DNA of 64,000 bases from Aquabacter spiritensis (GTDB lineage: Bacteria > Pseudomonadota > Alphaproteobacteria > Rhizobiales > Xanthobacteraceae), in contig NZ_SMAI01000002.1 in assembly GCF_004346185.1 (NCBI RefSeq), forward strand, positions 186,001-250,000. The letters run 5' to 3'. How positions within the stretch are numbered: the stretch's first letter is position 1; each line of letters opens with the position of its first letter. Shown in pieces: positions 1 through 6,911 of the stretch. A program made the translations under genes and the position numbers. Under the pieces are notes generated by a model. The model made no database searches and was not told the origin of the DNA. It worked only from the letters and a program-made list of their open reading frames with translations.

Positions 1-882
1 GCCGCCTATGAGGAGCGGTCCTTCACCGCGGCGGCGCTGCGCGAACATGGCACCCAGTCCGGCGTGTCGCAGCACATCCGCAAGCTCGAGGAGCGGTTCG
101 GGGTCCGCTTGTTCTCCCGCGAAAAGGGGCGGGTGACGCCGACCCCGGCGGGCGATGCCTATTACAGCCGCTGCGTCGAGATGCTGCGCCTCCAGGAGGC
201 GACCAACCAGGCCATGATGATGTTCGGCCACGGCGTCTCCGGCGATATCGCGGTCGGCCTGATGCCGACCATGACCCGCGTCACCCTGGCCCCGGCGATG
301 CGGCGCTTCATCAAGGACTATCCCAACGTCTCGATCCGCGTTGTCGAGGCGTTCAGCCCGATCCTCACCAACAGCGTGCTGACCGGCGAACTCGACTTCG
401 CCATCGTGCCCTCGATCCCGGGGCGGCCGGGGCTGAAGACCCAGCATTTCCTTACCACCCACGAGACGCTGGTCAGCCGGATGGAACCGGACTGGCACCT
501 CAAGCCGGTAAAGATGAAGGCGCTCGGGCCGGTGAAGCTGATCCTGCCCTCGATCGCCAATACGCGGCGCTCGCTGATCGAGACCTATATCGCCTCCAAC
601 GGGGTCCAGATCGAGCGCATGCTGGAAATGGATTCGATGATGGGCACGCTGGATTTCGTCGCCGCCTCGGACTGGCGCACCGTGGTCCCGGCCATCATGC
701 TGGCCGCGGATATCGACCGGCTGCCGCTTTCGGTCCAGCCCATCGTCGACCCGGTGGCGCCGCTCGATCTGGTCCTGATCGAGCCGTCGCGCCAGGTCAT
801 CGCGCCGCCCGCCGCGATGTTCCTGGAATTGCTGCGCGAGGAGGCGGAGCGCCTCAATCAGTTCTGGGCCGGTTATTTCTGA
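1..882 (+). CDS. LysR-family transcriptional regulator (5' end outside window)
   Basis: The frame is open from base 1, so the start codon lies upstream. About 293 residues are visible. The first 50 form the second half of a LysR winged helix-turn-helix (GVSQHIRKLEERFGVRLF, then R-x-K-G-R-V-T-P-T-P-A-G). The rest is the periplasmic-binding-like effector domain (GDIAVGLMPTMTR onward, with the FAIVPS strand). A GTG at base 64 would remove the recognition helix and is not a plausible start. The gene converges on the flavin reductase at 893 with 10 bases between stops, so its target is probably upstream of the window. The effector cannot be told from sequence. Confidence 0.9.
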   Translation, partial: AAYEERSFTAAALREHGTQSGVSQHIRKLEERFGVRLFSREKGRVTPTPAGDAYYSRCVEMLRLQEATNQAMMMFGHGVSGDIAVGLMPTMTRVTLAPAMRRFIKDYPNVSIRVVEAFSPILTNSVLTGELDFAIVPSIPGRPGLKTQHFLTTHETLVSRMEPDWHLKPVKMKALGPVKLILPSIANTRRSLIETYIASNGVQIERMLEMDSMMGTLDFVAASDWRTVVPAIMLAADIDRLPLSVQPIVDPVAPLDLVLIEPSRQVIAPPAAMFLELLREEAERLNQFWAGYF

Positions 883-892
883 CCGGCCGGGC

Positions 893-1423
893 TCAGCCCT
901 GGGCGTCGATGCGGCAGAACTTGCCGCGGTGATAGACCAGCGGCGCATGGCCGCGATCCTGCAGCGCCACCACTTCGCCGAGATAGATTTCGTGGTCGCC
1001 GCCGGGGTGGCGGGCATGGACGCGGCATTCGAGATGGGCCGCCGTGTCGAGGAGGACCGGCGCGCCGGTCATGCCCGCCTCGAAGGCGACATCGGCGAAT
1101 TTGTCCTCGGACGGGGTCGCGAACCGCCGGCCGAGCTGTTCCTGGTGCTCGGCCAGAATGTTGATGACGAAGCTGTCGGCCGCCCGGAACGCGGACAGGC
1201 TGGGCGCCTTCAGCGCGAGGCTCCACAGGATCAGCGGCGGATCGAGCGACACCGAGTTGAACGAATTTATGGTGAGGCCGACCGGGCGTCCCCCGGTCCC
1301 GAGCGTCGTGGCCACCACGACGCCGGTCGTGAACGAGCCCAGCACGTCGCGCAGATGGCGCGGCAGGATCGGGGCGAGCGTTTCGAGATCGGGCGGCATA
1401 TGGCTCACGCAGACAATCCTCAT
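893..1423 (-). CDS. Flavin reductase-like domain protein
   Basis: A 176-residue protein of the flavin reductase-like (DIM6/NTAB, HpaC-type) family. Visible family features are FTTGVVVATT, the G-R-P-V-G-L-T-I-N-S-F-N-S-V-S-L-D-P-P segment that binds FMN, and a C-terminal Y-H-R-G-K-F. Such proteins supply reduced flavin to a partner monooxygenase or use flavin themselves. I chose the ATG at 1423 because GGGAG lies 9 nt upstream; a GTG at 1456 adds 11 residues. It is last in a minus-strand run after two GST genes (78-base gap), which suggests a TetR-controlled stress or detoxification unit. No partner oxygenase is adjacent, so the substrate is unknown. Confidence 0.85.
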   Translation of the reverse strand: MRIVCVSHMPPDLETLAPILPRHLRDVLGSFTTGVVVATTLGTGGRPVGLTINSFNSVSLDPPLILWSLALKAPSLSAFRAADSFVINILAEHQEQLGRRFATPSEDKFADVAFEAGMTGAPVLLDTAAHLECRVHARHPGGDHEIYLGEVVALQDRGHAPLVYHRGKFCRIDAQG

Positions 1424-1429
1424 GGCAAG

Positions 1430-1454
1430 GGGCTCCCCGCAACATGGGGAGCCC
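1430..1454 (-). promoter_or_regulatory. Leader hairpin covering the flavin reductase ribosome-binding site
   Basis: A perfect 9-bp inverted repeat (GGGCTCCCC and GGGGAGCCC, 7-nt loop) sits 6 bases upstream of the chosen ATG. Read on the minus strand, its 3' arm contains the GGGAG that serves as Shine-Dalgarno, so the folded RNA would hide the ribosome-binding site. This is visible in sequence; the regulatory role is inferred. Confidence 0.45.
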
Positions 1455-1501
1455 ACTGCATAAACTCAAATTATGATGTGTAATTGCCCTGATCAGAACC
1501 G

Positions 1502-2212
1502 CTAATTGCCGCACGGTGCGCAATGGCGCGCGCCCCGCGCGAGGCCGTCGTACGCGTCGAGCAGGCGCTCGCGCCAGCCATGCACCGGGTCGTCCGCCGC
1601 CAGCGTTTCGACCGGGCTGACGCAACGCGCCCACATCAGCATGCCGAACACGCAATAATCGGCATAAGCCGGCGCGGCGCCGCAGATGAAGGGCTGGTGC
1701 TGGAGCATGTGGCGCAGCGGGGTGAGCGCCTGGCGCAGCTCGGAGAGCCGCACCGCGGGGTCGCCGACAACCTGTTCGAGCGGCATGCCGAAGCGCTTTT
1801 CACGGGTGGCGCGGAAATAATCACGGTCCTTCGGGTCGAGCCGCTCATAAATGTCGAGCACGACCAGCTTGGCGACCGCCGGGACCAATGCGGTGTCCGC
1901 CCAGGAATTCACGAAGCGCGCGATGGCCCGGCCCGTCTCGCCGCCGAACAGCGACGGACGGTCGGGATAGCGCGTCTCGAGATATTCCGCGATGCGGAAG
2001 GAATCGCTCACCGTCTCGCCGTCGGCGACGAGAACCGGGACGAGGCCCTGACCGGAGAAGGCGATCGCCTCCTTCTCCGTGAAGCGCCACGGCACGCCGG
2101 CGACCGCGACGCCTTTGTGGGCGAGCGCCATGCGGGCCTTCCAGCAATGCGGGCTGAAGCGCAGATCCGGATCTGCGCCGGCCAGTTCGTACAAGGTGGC
2201 GGGGGCGGTCAT
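1502..2212 (-). CDS. Glutathione S-transferase family protein
   Basis: 236 residues. The N-terminal thioredoxin fold has FSPHCWKARMALAHKG, giving Ser and Cys candidates at the catalytic turn, followed by V-P-V-L-V-A-D-G-E-T-V-S-D-S, the cis-Pro and SNAIL-like glutathione-binding segment. The C-terminal helical domain includes YADYCVFGMLMWA. It likely conjugates or reduces an unknown electrophile with glutathione in the cytoplasm. The ATG at 2212 follows AGGGGAC. It begins 11 bases after the upstream GST, so the two are almost certainly cotranscribed under the TetR operator at 2991-3024. Confidence 0.88.
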   Translation of the reverse strand: MTAPATLYELAGADPDLRFSPHCWKARMALAHKGVAVAGVPWRFTEKEAIAFSGQGLVPVLVADGETVSDSFRIAEYLETRYPDRPSLFGGETGRAIARFVNSWADTALVPAVAKLVVLDIYERLDPKDRDYFRATREKRFGMPLEQVVGDPAVRLSELRQALTPLRHMLQHQPFICGAAPAYADYCVFGMLMWARCVSPVETLAADDPVHGWRERLLDAYDGLARGARHCAPCGN

Positions 2213-2223
2213 GGCGTGTCCCC

Positions 2224-2925
2224 TCAGGTCGCTGCGGGCAGCTTGGCGGTCTGGCCGAACAGCAGCGCACGCGAGGCCTCGCTGACATTCGGCGCGGTGT
2301 TGATCGAGGCGGCGATTTCATAAGTGCGCTGCACCGCCGGGCGGGCGGCGATGGCATCGTACCAGCGCTTCACGTTCGGAAACTCGGCCATGTCCTGGCC
2401 ATGGCGCGGGGCGAGATGCACCCAGGGATAGATCGCCATGTCGGCGATTGAATAGTCGCCGCCGACATAATCCGCGACCGCCAGGCGCCGGTCGAGCACG
2501 CCATAGAGCCGATTGGCCTCCTTGGTGTAGCGCTCGCTCGGATAAGCGATGCGCTCGGGCGCGTAATGCAGGAAATGATGCGCTTGCCCGGCCATCGGGC
2601 CGAGCCCGCCCATCTGCCAGTACAGCCATTGCAGGACCTCGTAGCGCGGGCGCGCCGGCTTCGGCAGGAACTGGCCGCTCTTGTCGGCGAGATATTCCAG
2701 CACTGCGCCCGATTCGAACACGCCGAGCGGCCCTGCGCCGTCCTCCGGCGCGTGGTCGATCATGGCCGGGATGCGGTTGTTCGGGCTGGTCGCGAGGAAG
2801 GTGGGATCGAACTGCTCGCCCTTGGAAATATTGACCGTGGTGATCTTGTAGGGGAGCCCCATTTCCTCCACCGCGAGAAGGACCTTGTGGCCGTTGGGCG
2901 TGGTCCAGTACAGCAGCTCGATCAT
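2224..2925 (-). CDS. Glutathione S-transferase, YfcG/Nu-class-like
   Basis: 233 residues. The N-terminus MIELLYWTTPNGHKVLL closely resembles the Nu-class GSTs YfcG and YghU, where the T-P-N-G-x-K motif replaces the Tyr/Ser/Cys site and supports disulfide-bond oxidoreductase activity. N-N-R-I-P-A-M-I-D and F-E-S-G-A-V-L-E-Y-L are the glutathione-binding strands. The ATG at 2925 has GGGAG 6-10 nt upstream; an upstream in-frame start at 3024 would run into the operator. It is first in the minus-strand GST-GST-flavin reductase run, divergent from the TetR gene. Confidence 0.92.
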   Translation of the reverse strand: MIELLYWTTPNGHKVLLAVEEMGLPYKITTVNISKGEQFDPTFLATSPNNRIPAMIDHAPEDGAGPLGVFESGAVLEYLADKSGQFLPKPARPRYEVLQWLYWQMGGLGPMAGQAHHFLHYAPERIAYPSERYTKEANRLYGVLDRRLAVADYVGGDYSIADMAIYPWVHLAPRHGQDMAEFPNVKRWYDAIAARPAVQRTYEIAASINTAPNVSEASRALLFGQTAKLPAAT

Positions 2926-2990
2926 CCTGGTCTCCCTGAGGGTCGGCGCGCTCGGGGGGGCCCTGGACAGAGGCGGCGCGCCCTGTATCC

Positions 2991-3024
2991 TTGACAAGAG
3001 TGTCAAATTTGACAGGACTGTCAA
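2991..3024. promoter_or_regulatory. Tandem TetR-type operators between divergent GST and TetR genes
   Basis: Two perfect 16-bp dyads of the form TTGACA-N4-TGTCAA lie at 2991-3006 and 3009-3024, with centres 18 bp apart, and a further half-site CTGTCAG follows at about 3032. They sit 40 bases before the TetR start and 65 before the GST start. The arms also resemble a sigma-70 -35 element, so bound repressor would occlude both divergent promoters. Confidence 0.75.
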
Positions 3025-3064
3025 GCATCAGCTGTCAGAGATCGGACGAGGAGGCGGGCCGCTC

Positions 3065-3649
3065 ATGGCCGGAGTGCGCAGGTTCGACGAGGAGGACGTG
3101 CTGGCCAAGGCGGAGGCCGTGTTCCGCGCGAAGGGCTTCGGCGCGACCTCCATGCTCGATCTTGCCTGCGCCACCGGGGTCCAGCGCGGCAGCCTCTATC
3201 ACGCCTATGGCGACAAGGAAGAACTCTTCCTGCGGACCTTCGGCCGCTATGAGGCGCGCTTCCTCGCCACCGTGGCGCAGGCCCTGGAGGGGCCGGATAT
3301 CCGCTTGGCTCTTCAGGCTTTTCTCGAAGCCGCAATCGACAATATGACCTCCGGGTCCCCGGCGCCGGGATGCCTCTCCACCCGCACCGCCGGCGAGCCG
3401 ACCGGCGCGCGGATCCGCACCGAGGTCCGCGGCCTGCTCGACGGGCTCGACGCGATCCTGATGGCGGCCTTGGCGCGTCCCGGCGCGGCGGAACGGCTGG
3501 CGGTGCCGGCCGAGGCGGCGGCCCGCCTCGTCGTGACCTTCACGCGCGGCCTCGCGGTGATGGAGCGCGTCTACGGCGATCCGGCCGCTCTGCGCGCCAC
3601 GGCGCGCACCCTGGTCGACCTGCTCGTTCCCCCCGATCCCGCGGTTTGA
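3065..3649 (+). CDS. TetR-family transcriptional regulator
   Basis: 194 residues. The N-terminal helix-turn-helix reads E-D-V-L-A-K-A-E-A-V-F-R-A-K-G-F then TSMLDLACATGVQRGSLYH and F-G-D/Y-K-E-E-L-F, typical of the TetR (AcrR-like) fold. The C-terminal helical part has the R-T-A-G-E segment and LVVTFTRGLAVMERV seen in the TetR C-terminal domain associated with NemR- or YxaF-type regulators of electrophile detoxification. The ATG at 3065 has AGGAGG 11 nt upstream. It probably represses itself and the divergent GST genes through the two dyads at 2991-3024. Confidence 0.9.
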   Translation: MAGVRRFDEEDVLAKAEAVFRAKGFGATSMLDLACATGVQRGSLYHAYGDKEELFLRTFGRYEARFLATVAQALEGPDIRLALQAFLEAAIDNMTSGSPAPGCLSTRTAGEPTGARIRTEVRGLLDGLDAILMAALARPGAAERLAVPAEAAARLVVTFTRGLAVMERVYGDPAALRATARTLVDLLVPPDPAV

Positions 3650-3746
3650 CCCCGCCTTTCGTTCTCCGCCATTTGACCCGGCCGGGTCTCCGCCGATATC
3701 CACCTGCCCAAGACCAACGCGTCCTCAGGACGTCCGGGAGGCCAAT

Positions 3747-4586
3747 ATGCGTACGCAGCTCGTTTCGATCGACACCCCGACTTTGCCGCTGGACGGGGCG
3801 TTCCATGAGCCGGAGTCCGGCCCGGTGCGCGGCGGCGTGCTGCTGTTCCACGGCAATACGATGAATTTCTACACCGGCGCGCTGCGTTTCCTGCCGCCGG
3901 TTCTGACCTCCATGGGCTATGCCTGCCTCGCCTTCAACCGGCGCGGCCACGACATTCTGTCGATCCGCAACAGCCGCGCCGCCGAGGGCGCCGCGTTCCA
4001 GACCACCGCCGAAGGGATCGAGGACAATGCCCTCGCCGCGCGCTGGATGGCCGAGCGCGGCTTTCCCGCGCCGGTCGTCATCGGCCACAGCAATGGTGGC
4101 ATGCTGGCCGTGAAGCACGTTCACGACCGGCCGGAGACGCCGGCGCTGATCCTGCTCTCCGCGCATCGCGGGGGCGCGGGCGACACCGTGCTCCAGAGCC
4201 TGTCCATGTCCGGCCATCTCGCCCAGGCGCGCAGCGCCGAGGTTCTCGCCGAGGCCCGGGCCTTGGTGGCCGAGGGGCGCGGCGACACGCTGATGCTGGT
4301 GCCCGGCTGGTGGTACGTCATCTCCGCCGCCAGCTATGTCGACCGGCTGACCACGATGCACGCCATCCTCGACCTTGCCCCCGAGATCAAGGTGCCGACC
4401 CTCTATATCCGCGGCGACGACGAATCTCCGGTCGGCTATCCCGCCGAGATCTATGCCGAACGGGCCGGCGGCCCGTGCGAGGCCCAGGTCCTGCCGGGCT
4501 GCGATCATTTCTACAACGGCGTCGAGGATCTGGTCTGCGCCCGCGTCGCCGACTGGCTGCGCCGCACCCTCGGAGCGGATGCGTGA
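3747..4586 (+). CDS. Alpha/beta hydrolase
   Basis: 279 residues with an alpha/beta-hydrolase fold: oxyanion region LLFHGNTMNFYTG, nucleophile elbow GHSNGG (Ser about residue 114), and a C-terminal catalytic His in G-C-D-H-F-Y. The Asp of Y-I-R-G-D-D-E-S-P is the likely acid. There is no signal peptide, so it acts in the cytoplasm on an ester, amide or C-C bond of unknown identity. GGGAGG lies 5 nt before the ATG. It follows the TetR gene by 97 bases on the same strand but need not share its regulon. Confidence 0.85.
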   Translation: MRTQLVSIDTPTLPLDGAFHEPESGPVRGGVLLFHGNTMNFYTGALRFLPPVLTSMGYACLAFNRRGHDILSIRNSRAAEGAAFQTTAEGIEDNALAARWMAERGFPAPVVIGHSNGGMLAVKHVHDRPETPALILLSAHRGGAGDTVLQSLSMSGHLAQARSAEVLAEARALVAEGRGDTLMLVPGWWYVISAASYVDRLTTMHAILDLAPEIKVPTLYIRGDDESPVGYPAEIYAERAGGPCEAQVLPGCDHFYNGVEDLVCARVADWLRRTLGADA

Positions 4587-4676
4587 CCTGAGCGGTGGCT
4601 CCGGCCGGCGGGTCCTGCTTTACTCCCTCGCGGAAATCCGCGCGCGCAAGCGGGCGTTTCAGGCGGGAGACGAGAC

Positions 4677-5852
4677 GTGTCGGGCGGGAGCGCGGCGGCG
4701 GAGCGGCTGAAGGTGCCGGCGGAGGCGGTCTGGTGGGCCGTCCTGCCGCTGGTCCTGCATGTCCCCTCGCTTTATGCGATTTTCCGTTTCGTCCCCAATC
4801 CCTGGCCGGCCGGCGCGCTCTATCTCGCGCTGGCGCTCGGGGGCAGCTGGTATGCGCTCGTCCCATCCCGGCGCGCGGCGCTGATCGCGGCGCTCGACCG
4901 CCGCTGGATGTTCTGGTGCGGTCTCGCCGTTATCACCTTGCTCACGCTGATCATTTATTCCTATGCCGACGCGCGCAAGACGTCCGGCCTCGGCAGCGAC
5001 AATGACGACGGGCTCATCACCGGTGCGCAATCACTGGTGCGCACGGGAAATTCCTACGCGATGCGGCTCTATACCGGCAATCCGATCAGCGCCGGGCCGG
5101 GTTGGATCCTCCTCGTGGCGCCGCTGTCGCTCACCGGCCTGTACGGCCTCCTCACGCCCCTCGCCATCGCCGCGGCGGCCTTCGCCGCACGCACCGGCGG
5201 CACCTCCTGGGGCGCGATCAATCTCGCTCTGGCGCTTTTGTTCTCGAGCCTCGCCGCCTGGCACATGACCGTGACCGGGCTTGATTACATCCCCCTCATG
5301 CTGCTCCTCGTGGCGGTCACGCTGGGTCTCGCCGAGGCCCGGTCGCCGGCGGTCCTGGTCGTCCTCACTTTGGCTCTTGGTCTTCTCGGGACGGCGCGGA
5401 TCGTCTTTCTCTATTGGCCGGTCTTGGTCGCATTCGCACTGGTCCCGGTCCGGGGCTGGAAGGTCGCGATCTCCGTGGGCCTCGCCGCAACCGCCTTCGC
5501 TTTGGTCCTCGATCTGTGGAGCTGGGCGACGGCGCCCGGTTTCTTTCCACCGTTGCACGTCTTGGGAAAGGGCCAGGGCTATGCCGCGGCGAGCGGGTAT
5601 CTCTTCCCCGCCGGCACGATCGCCCTGTGCGCCGTGACCGGCGCGCTGATGCTGGCGAACTGGCGGCGCTGGCCGGCGCTCCTGCATCTCGGCCTCGGCG
5701 TATCGGTGCCGCTGCTGTGCACCGGCCTCGGCGCGGCCTGGGCCGTGGGCGCGGCCGGCGAGCTCAGCGCCTCTGCGATCGTGGCGGCGACCCTGATCCT
5801 CGCGCTGCTCCTGCTGGCGCCGATCACCCCAGCGACGCGCGGGGCCGCCTGA
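4677..5852 (+). CDS. Polytopic membrane protein, possible GT-C-type glycosyltransferase
   Basis: 391 residues with about ten hydrophobic segments throughout. Between the second and third predicted segments lies a polar stretch, SDNDDGLITGAQSLVRTG, with D-N-D-D, then Y-T-G-N-P-I-S-A-G-P-G. An acidic motif in the first large loop followed by a G-P-G-W turn recalls GT-C glycosyltransferases that use lipid-linked sugars; that is inference, as no family signature is certain. The start is GTG with GGGAGA 6 nt upstream. No polysaccharide or lipid-sugar gene is adjacent. The function is unknown. Confidence 0.75.
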   Translation: MSGGSAAAERLKVPAEAVWWAVLPLVLHVPSLYAIFRFVPNPWPAGALYLALALGGSWYALVPSRRAALIAALDRRWMFWCGLAVITLLTLIIYSYADARKTSGLGSDNDDGLITGAQSLVRTGNSYAMRLYTGNPISAGPGWILLVAPLSLTGLYGLLTPLAIAAAAFAARTGGTSWGAINLALALLFSSLAAWHMTVTGLDYIPLMLLLVAVTLGLAEARSPAVLVVLTLALGLLGTARIVFLYWPVLVAFALVPVRGWKVAISVGLAATAFALVLDLWSWATAPGFFPPLHVLGKGQGYAAASGYLFPAGTIALCAVTGALMLANWRRWPALLHLGLGVSVPLLCTGLGAAWAVGAAGELSASAIVAATLILALLLLAPITPATRGAA

Positions 5853-5957
5853 CCGGCGCGCGCGGAACGCCGCCGCAGGAGGGGCGGCCAAAGCCGGACG
5901 CCGCGTGCGTCCGGAAAACGGCGGGTGGATTGACTTCGCTTCAGGTGCTCGAGATAG

Positions 5958-5989
5958 GGCGTCGAAGCCAATCCAGCTTGGTCGACGCC
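5958..5989. terminator. Strong hairpin, possible terminator
   Basis: GGCGTCGA/TCGACGCC (8 bp) stacks on CCAA/TTGG (4 bp) across a 2-nt bulge with a 6-nt loop. It lies 105 bases after the membrane-protein stop and 65 before the next start. No T-run follows, so intrinsic termination is uncertain. Confidence 0.35.
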
Positions 5990-6053
5990 GGCCGTCCGTC
6001 GCCAGAGGGGACCAGGCCAGGGGTCAGGGTCGCAGGAACGGGGATATCGCACG

Positions 6054-6515
6054 ATGCGTCATTCGCTATTCGTATTTGCGCTGGCCGCCGTCGGCACGCT
6101 GGCCGCGCCTTCTTTTTCCTCAGCGGCGGAACAGATCCTCGCGGGAGCGGCAAATTCCCCGAAGCTCGACTTCGCCGCAATCTCCAACGCCGACCTTGGC
6201 CGGTGGCAGTCCTCCGGCTGCAGCTTCGCGCTGTTTCGCAACAAGGATCTCGTCGCCATCTTCGACACGCAGGACGCGCGGAAGAAGGCGCTCTTCAAGA
6301 TCGATGGCAGGATCACCGCCGCGACCGCGACGGCGGGCGACCCATCCGCATATTGGGTCGGGACCGTCGGCGGGCGACAGATCCGCATGATCAAGGGCCG
6401 TGTGAATCCAGCCGTGCGGAATGATGGCGGCGGGCAAGGCGGCGAAGGGCGTCTCGAATGGAGCGGACCGTCCGGGCACGGCGCGATGACGGTGCGCTGG
6501 GAGGAGGGCTGCTGA
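6054..6515 (+). CDS. Small secreted hypothetical protein
   Basis: 153 residues. The first 24 form a clear Sec signal peptide (basic M-R-H, hydrophobic FVFALAAVGTLAAP, then S-S-A-A before E-Q). The mature part contains two Cys (S-S-G-C-S-F and the C-terminal E-E-G-C) that could pair in the periplasm, and a repeated beta-like pattern (F-A-L-F-R-N-K-D-L-V-A-I-F). I do not recognise the family. GGGGA precedes the ATG by about 10 nt. It appears to be a single gene. Confidence 0.7.
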   Translation: MRHSLFVFALAAVGTLAAPSFSSAAEQILAGAANSPKLDFAAISNADLGRWQSSGCSFALFRNKDLVAIFDTQDARKKALFKIDGRITAATATAGDPSAYWVGTVGGRQIRMIKGRVNPAVRNDGGGQGGEGRLEWSGPSGHGAMTVRWEEGC

Positions 6516-6573
6516 GGCTCCGGCGGGGCTCGCCCGGCTGAGGCGGGGCGCGCGGCCGCGGGCTGCACGCGGC

Positions 6574-6753
6574 CTAGCGGAGCCGGGCGATCCCGATGCC
6601 GTCGAGTTTGGCGCGGTCTTTGATGGATTCCTCGCTGCGCGTCATGGCTTTCGAAATCGCCCTCAGGGACATGCCCTTCTTGGCGAGCAGTTTGAGCTTC
6701 TCGAGCTCCTCGTGCGTCCAGGGTTGGCGGTGCCGTTCAAATCGCTCGGCCAT
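6574..6753 (-). CDS. Small SANT/Myb-like or HTH protein
   Basis: 59 residues: W-T-H-E-E-L-E-K-L-K-L-L-A-K-K-G-M-S-L-R-A-I-S-K-A-M, then RSEESIKDRAKLDGI. A leading W-T-x-E-E followed by a helix and a second helix resembling a recognition helix is the pattern of the short SANT/Myb-like and gcrA-like DNA-binding proteins common in Alphaproteobacteria. The protein is Lys-rich, unlike the Arg-rich shadow frames. The ATG at 6753 has AGGA 7 nt upstream; an ATG at 6780 would add nine residues. Probably a DNA-binding protein with unknown targets. Confidence 0.65.
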   Translation of the reverse strand: MAERFERHRQPWTHEELEKLKLLAKKGMSLRAISKAMTRSEESIKDRAKLDGIGIARLR

Positions 6754-6874
6754 GGTCTGTTCCTGCTGGGCCGGCTCCATCTCCGGCGTTCGCGCCTTCT
6801 ATAGCCGTGATGGCGACGAACCGTCCCACTTTCATGGCGGTGCCGACCCGAGCAGGGGGCCTCAGAGGCCGGTT

Positions 6875-6905
6875 CACCGATCAGGCTGAGGCAACCTGAT
6901 CGGTG
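6875..6905 (-). terminator. Terminator hairpin of the ubiD transcript
   Basis: A perfect 11-bp stem (CACCGATCAGG / CCTGATCGGTG) with a 9-nt loop sits 6 bases past the UbiD stop on the minus strand. No clear T-run follows, but its placement and strength fit a transcript end. Confidence 0.6.
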
Positions 6906-6911
6906 CGTGCG

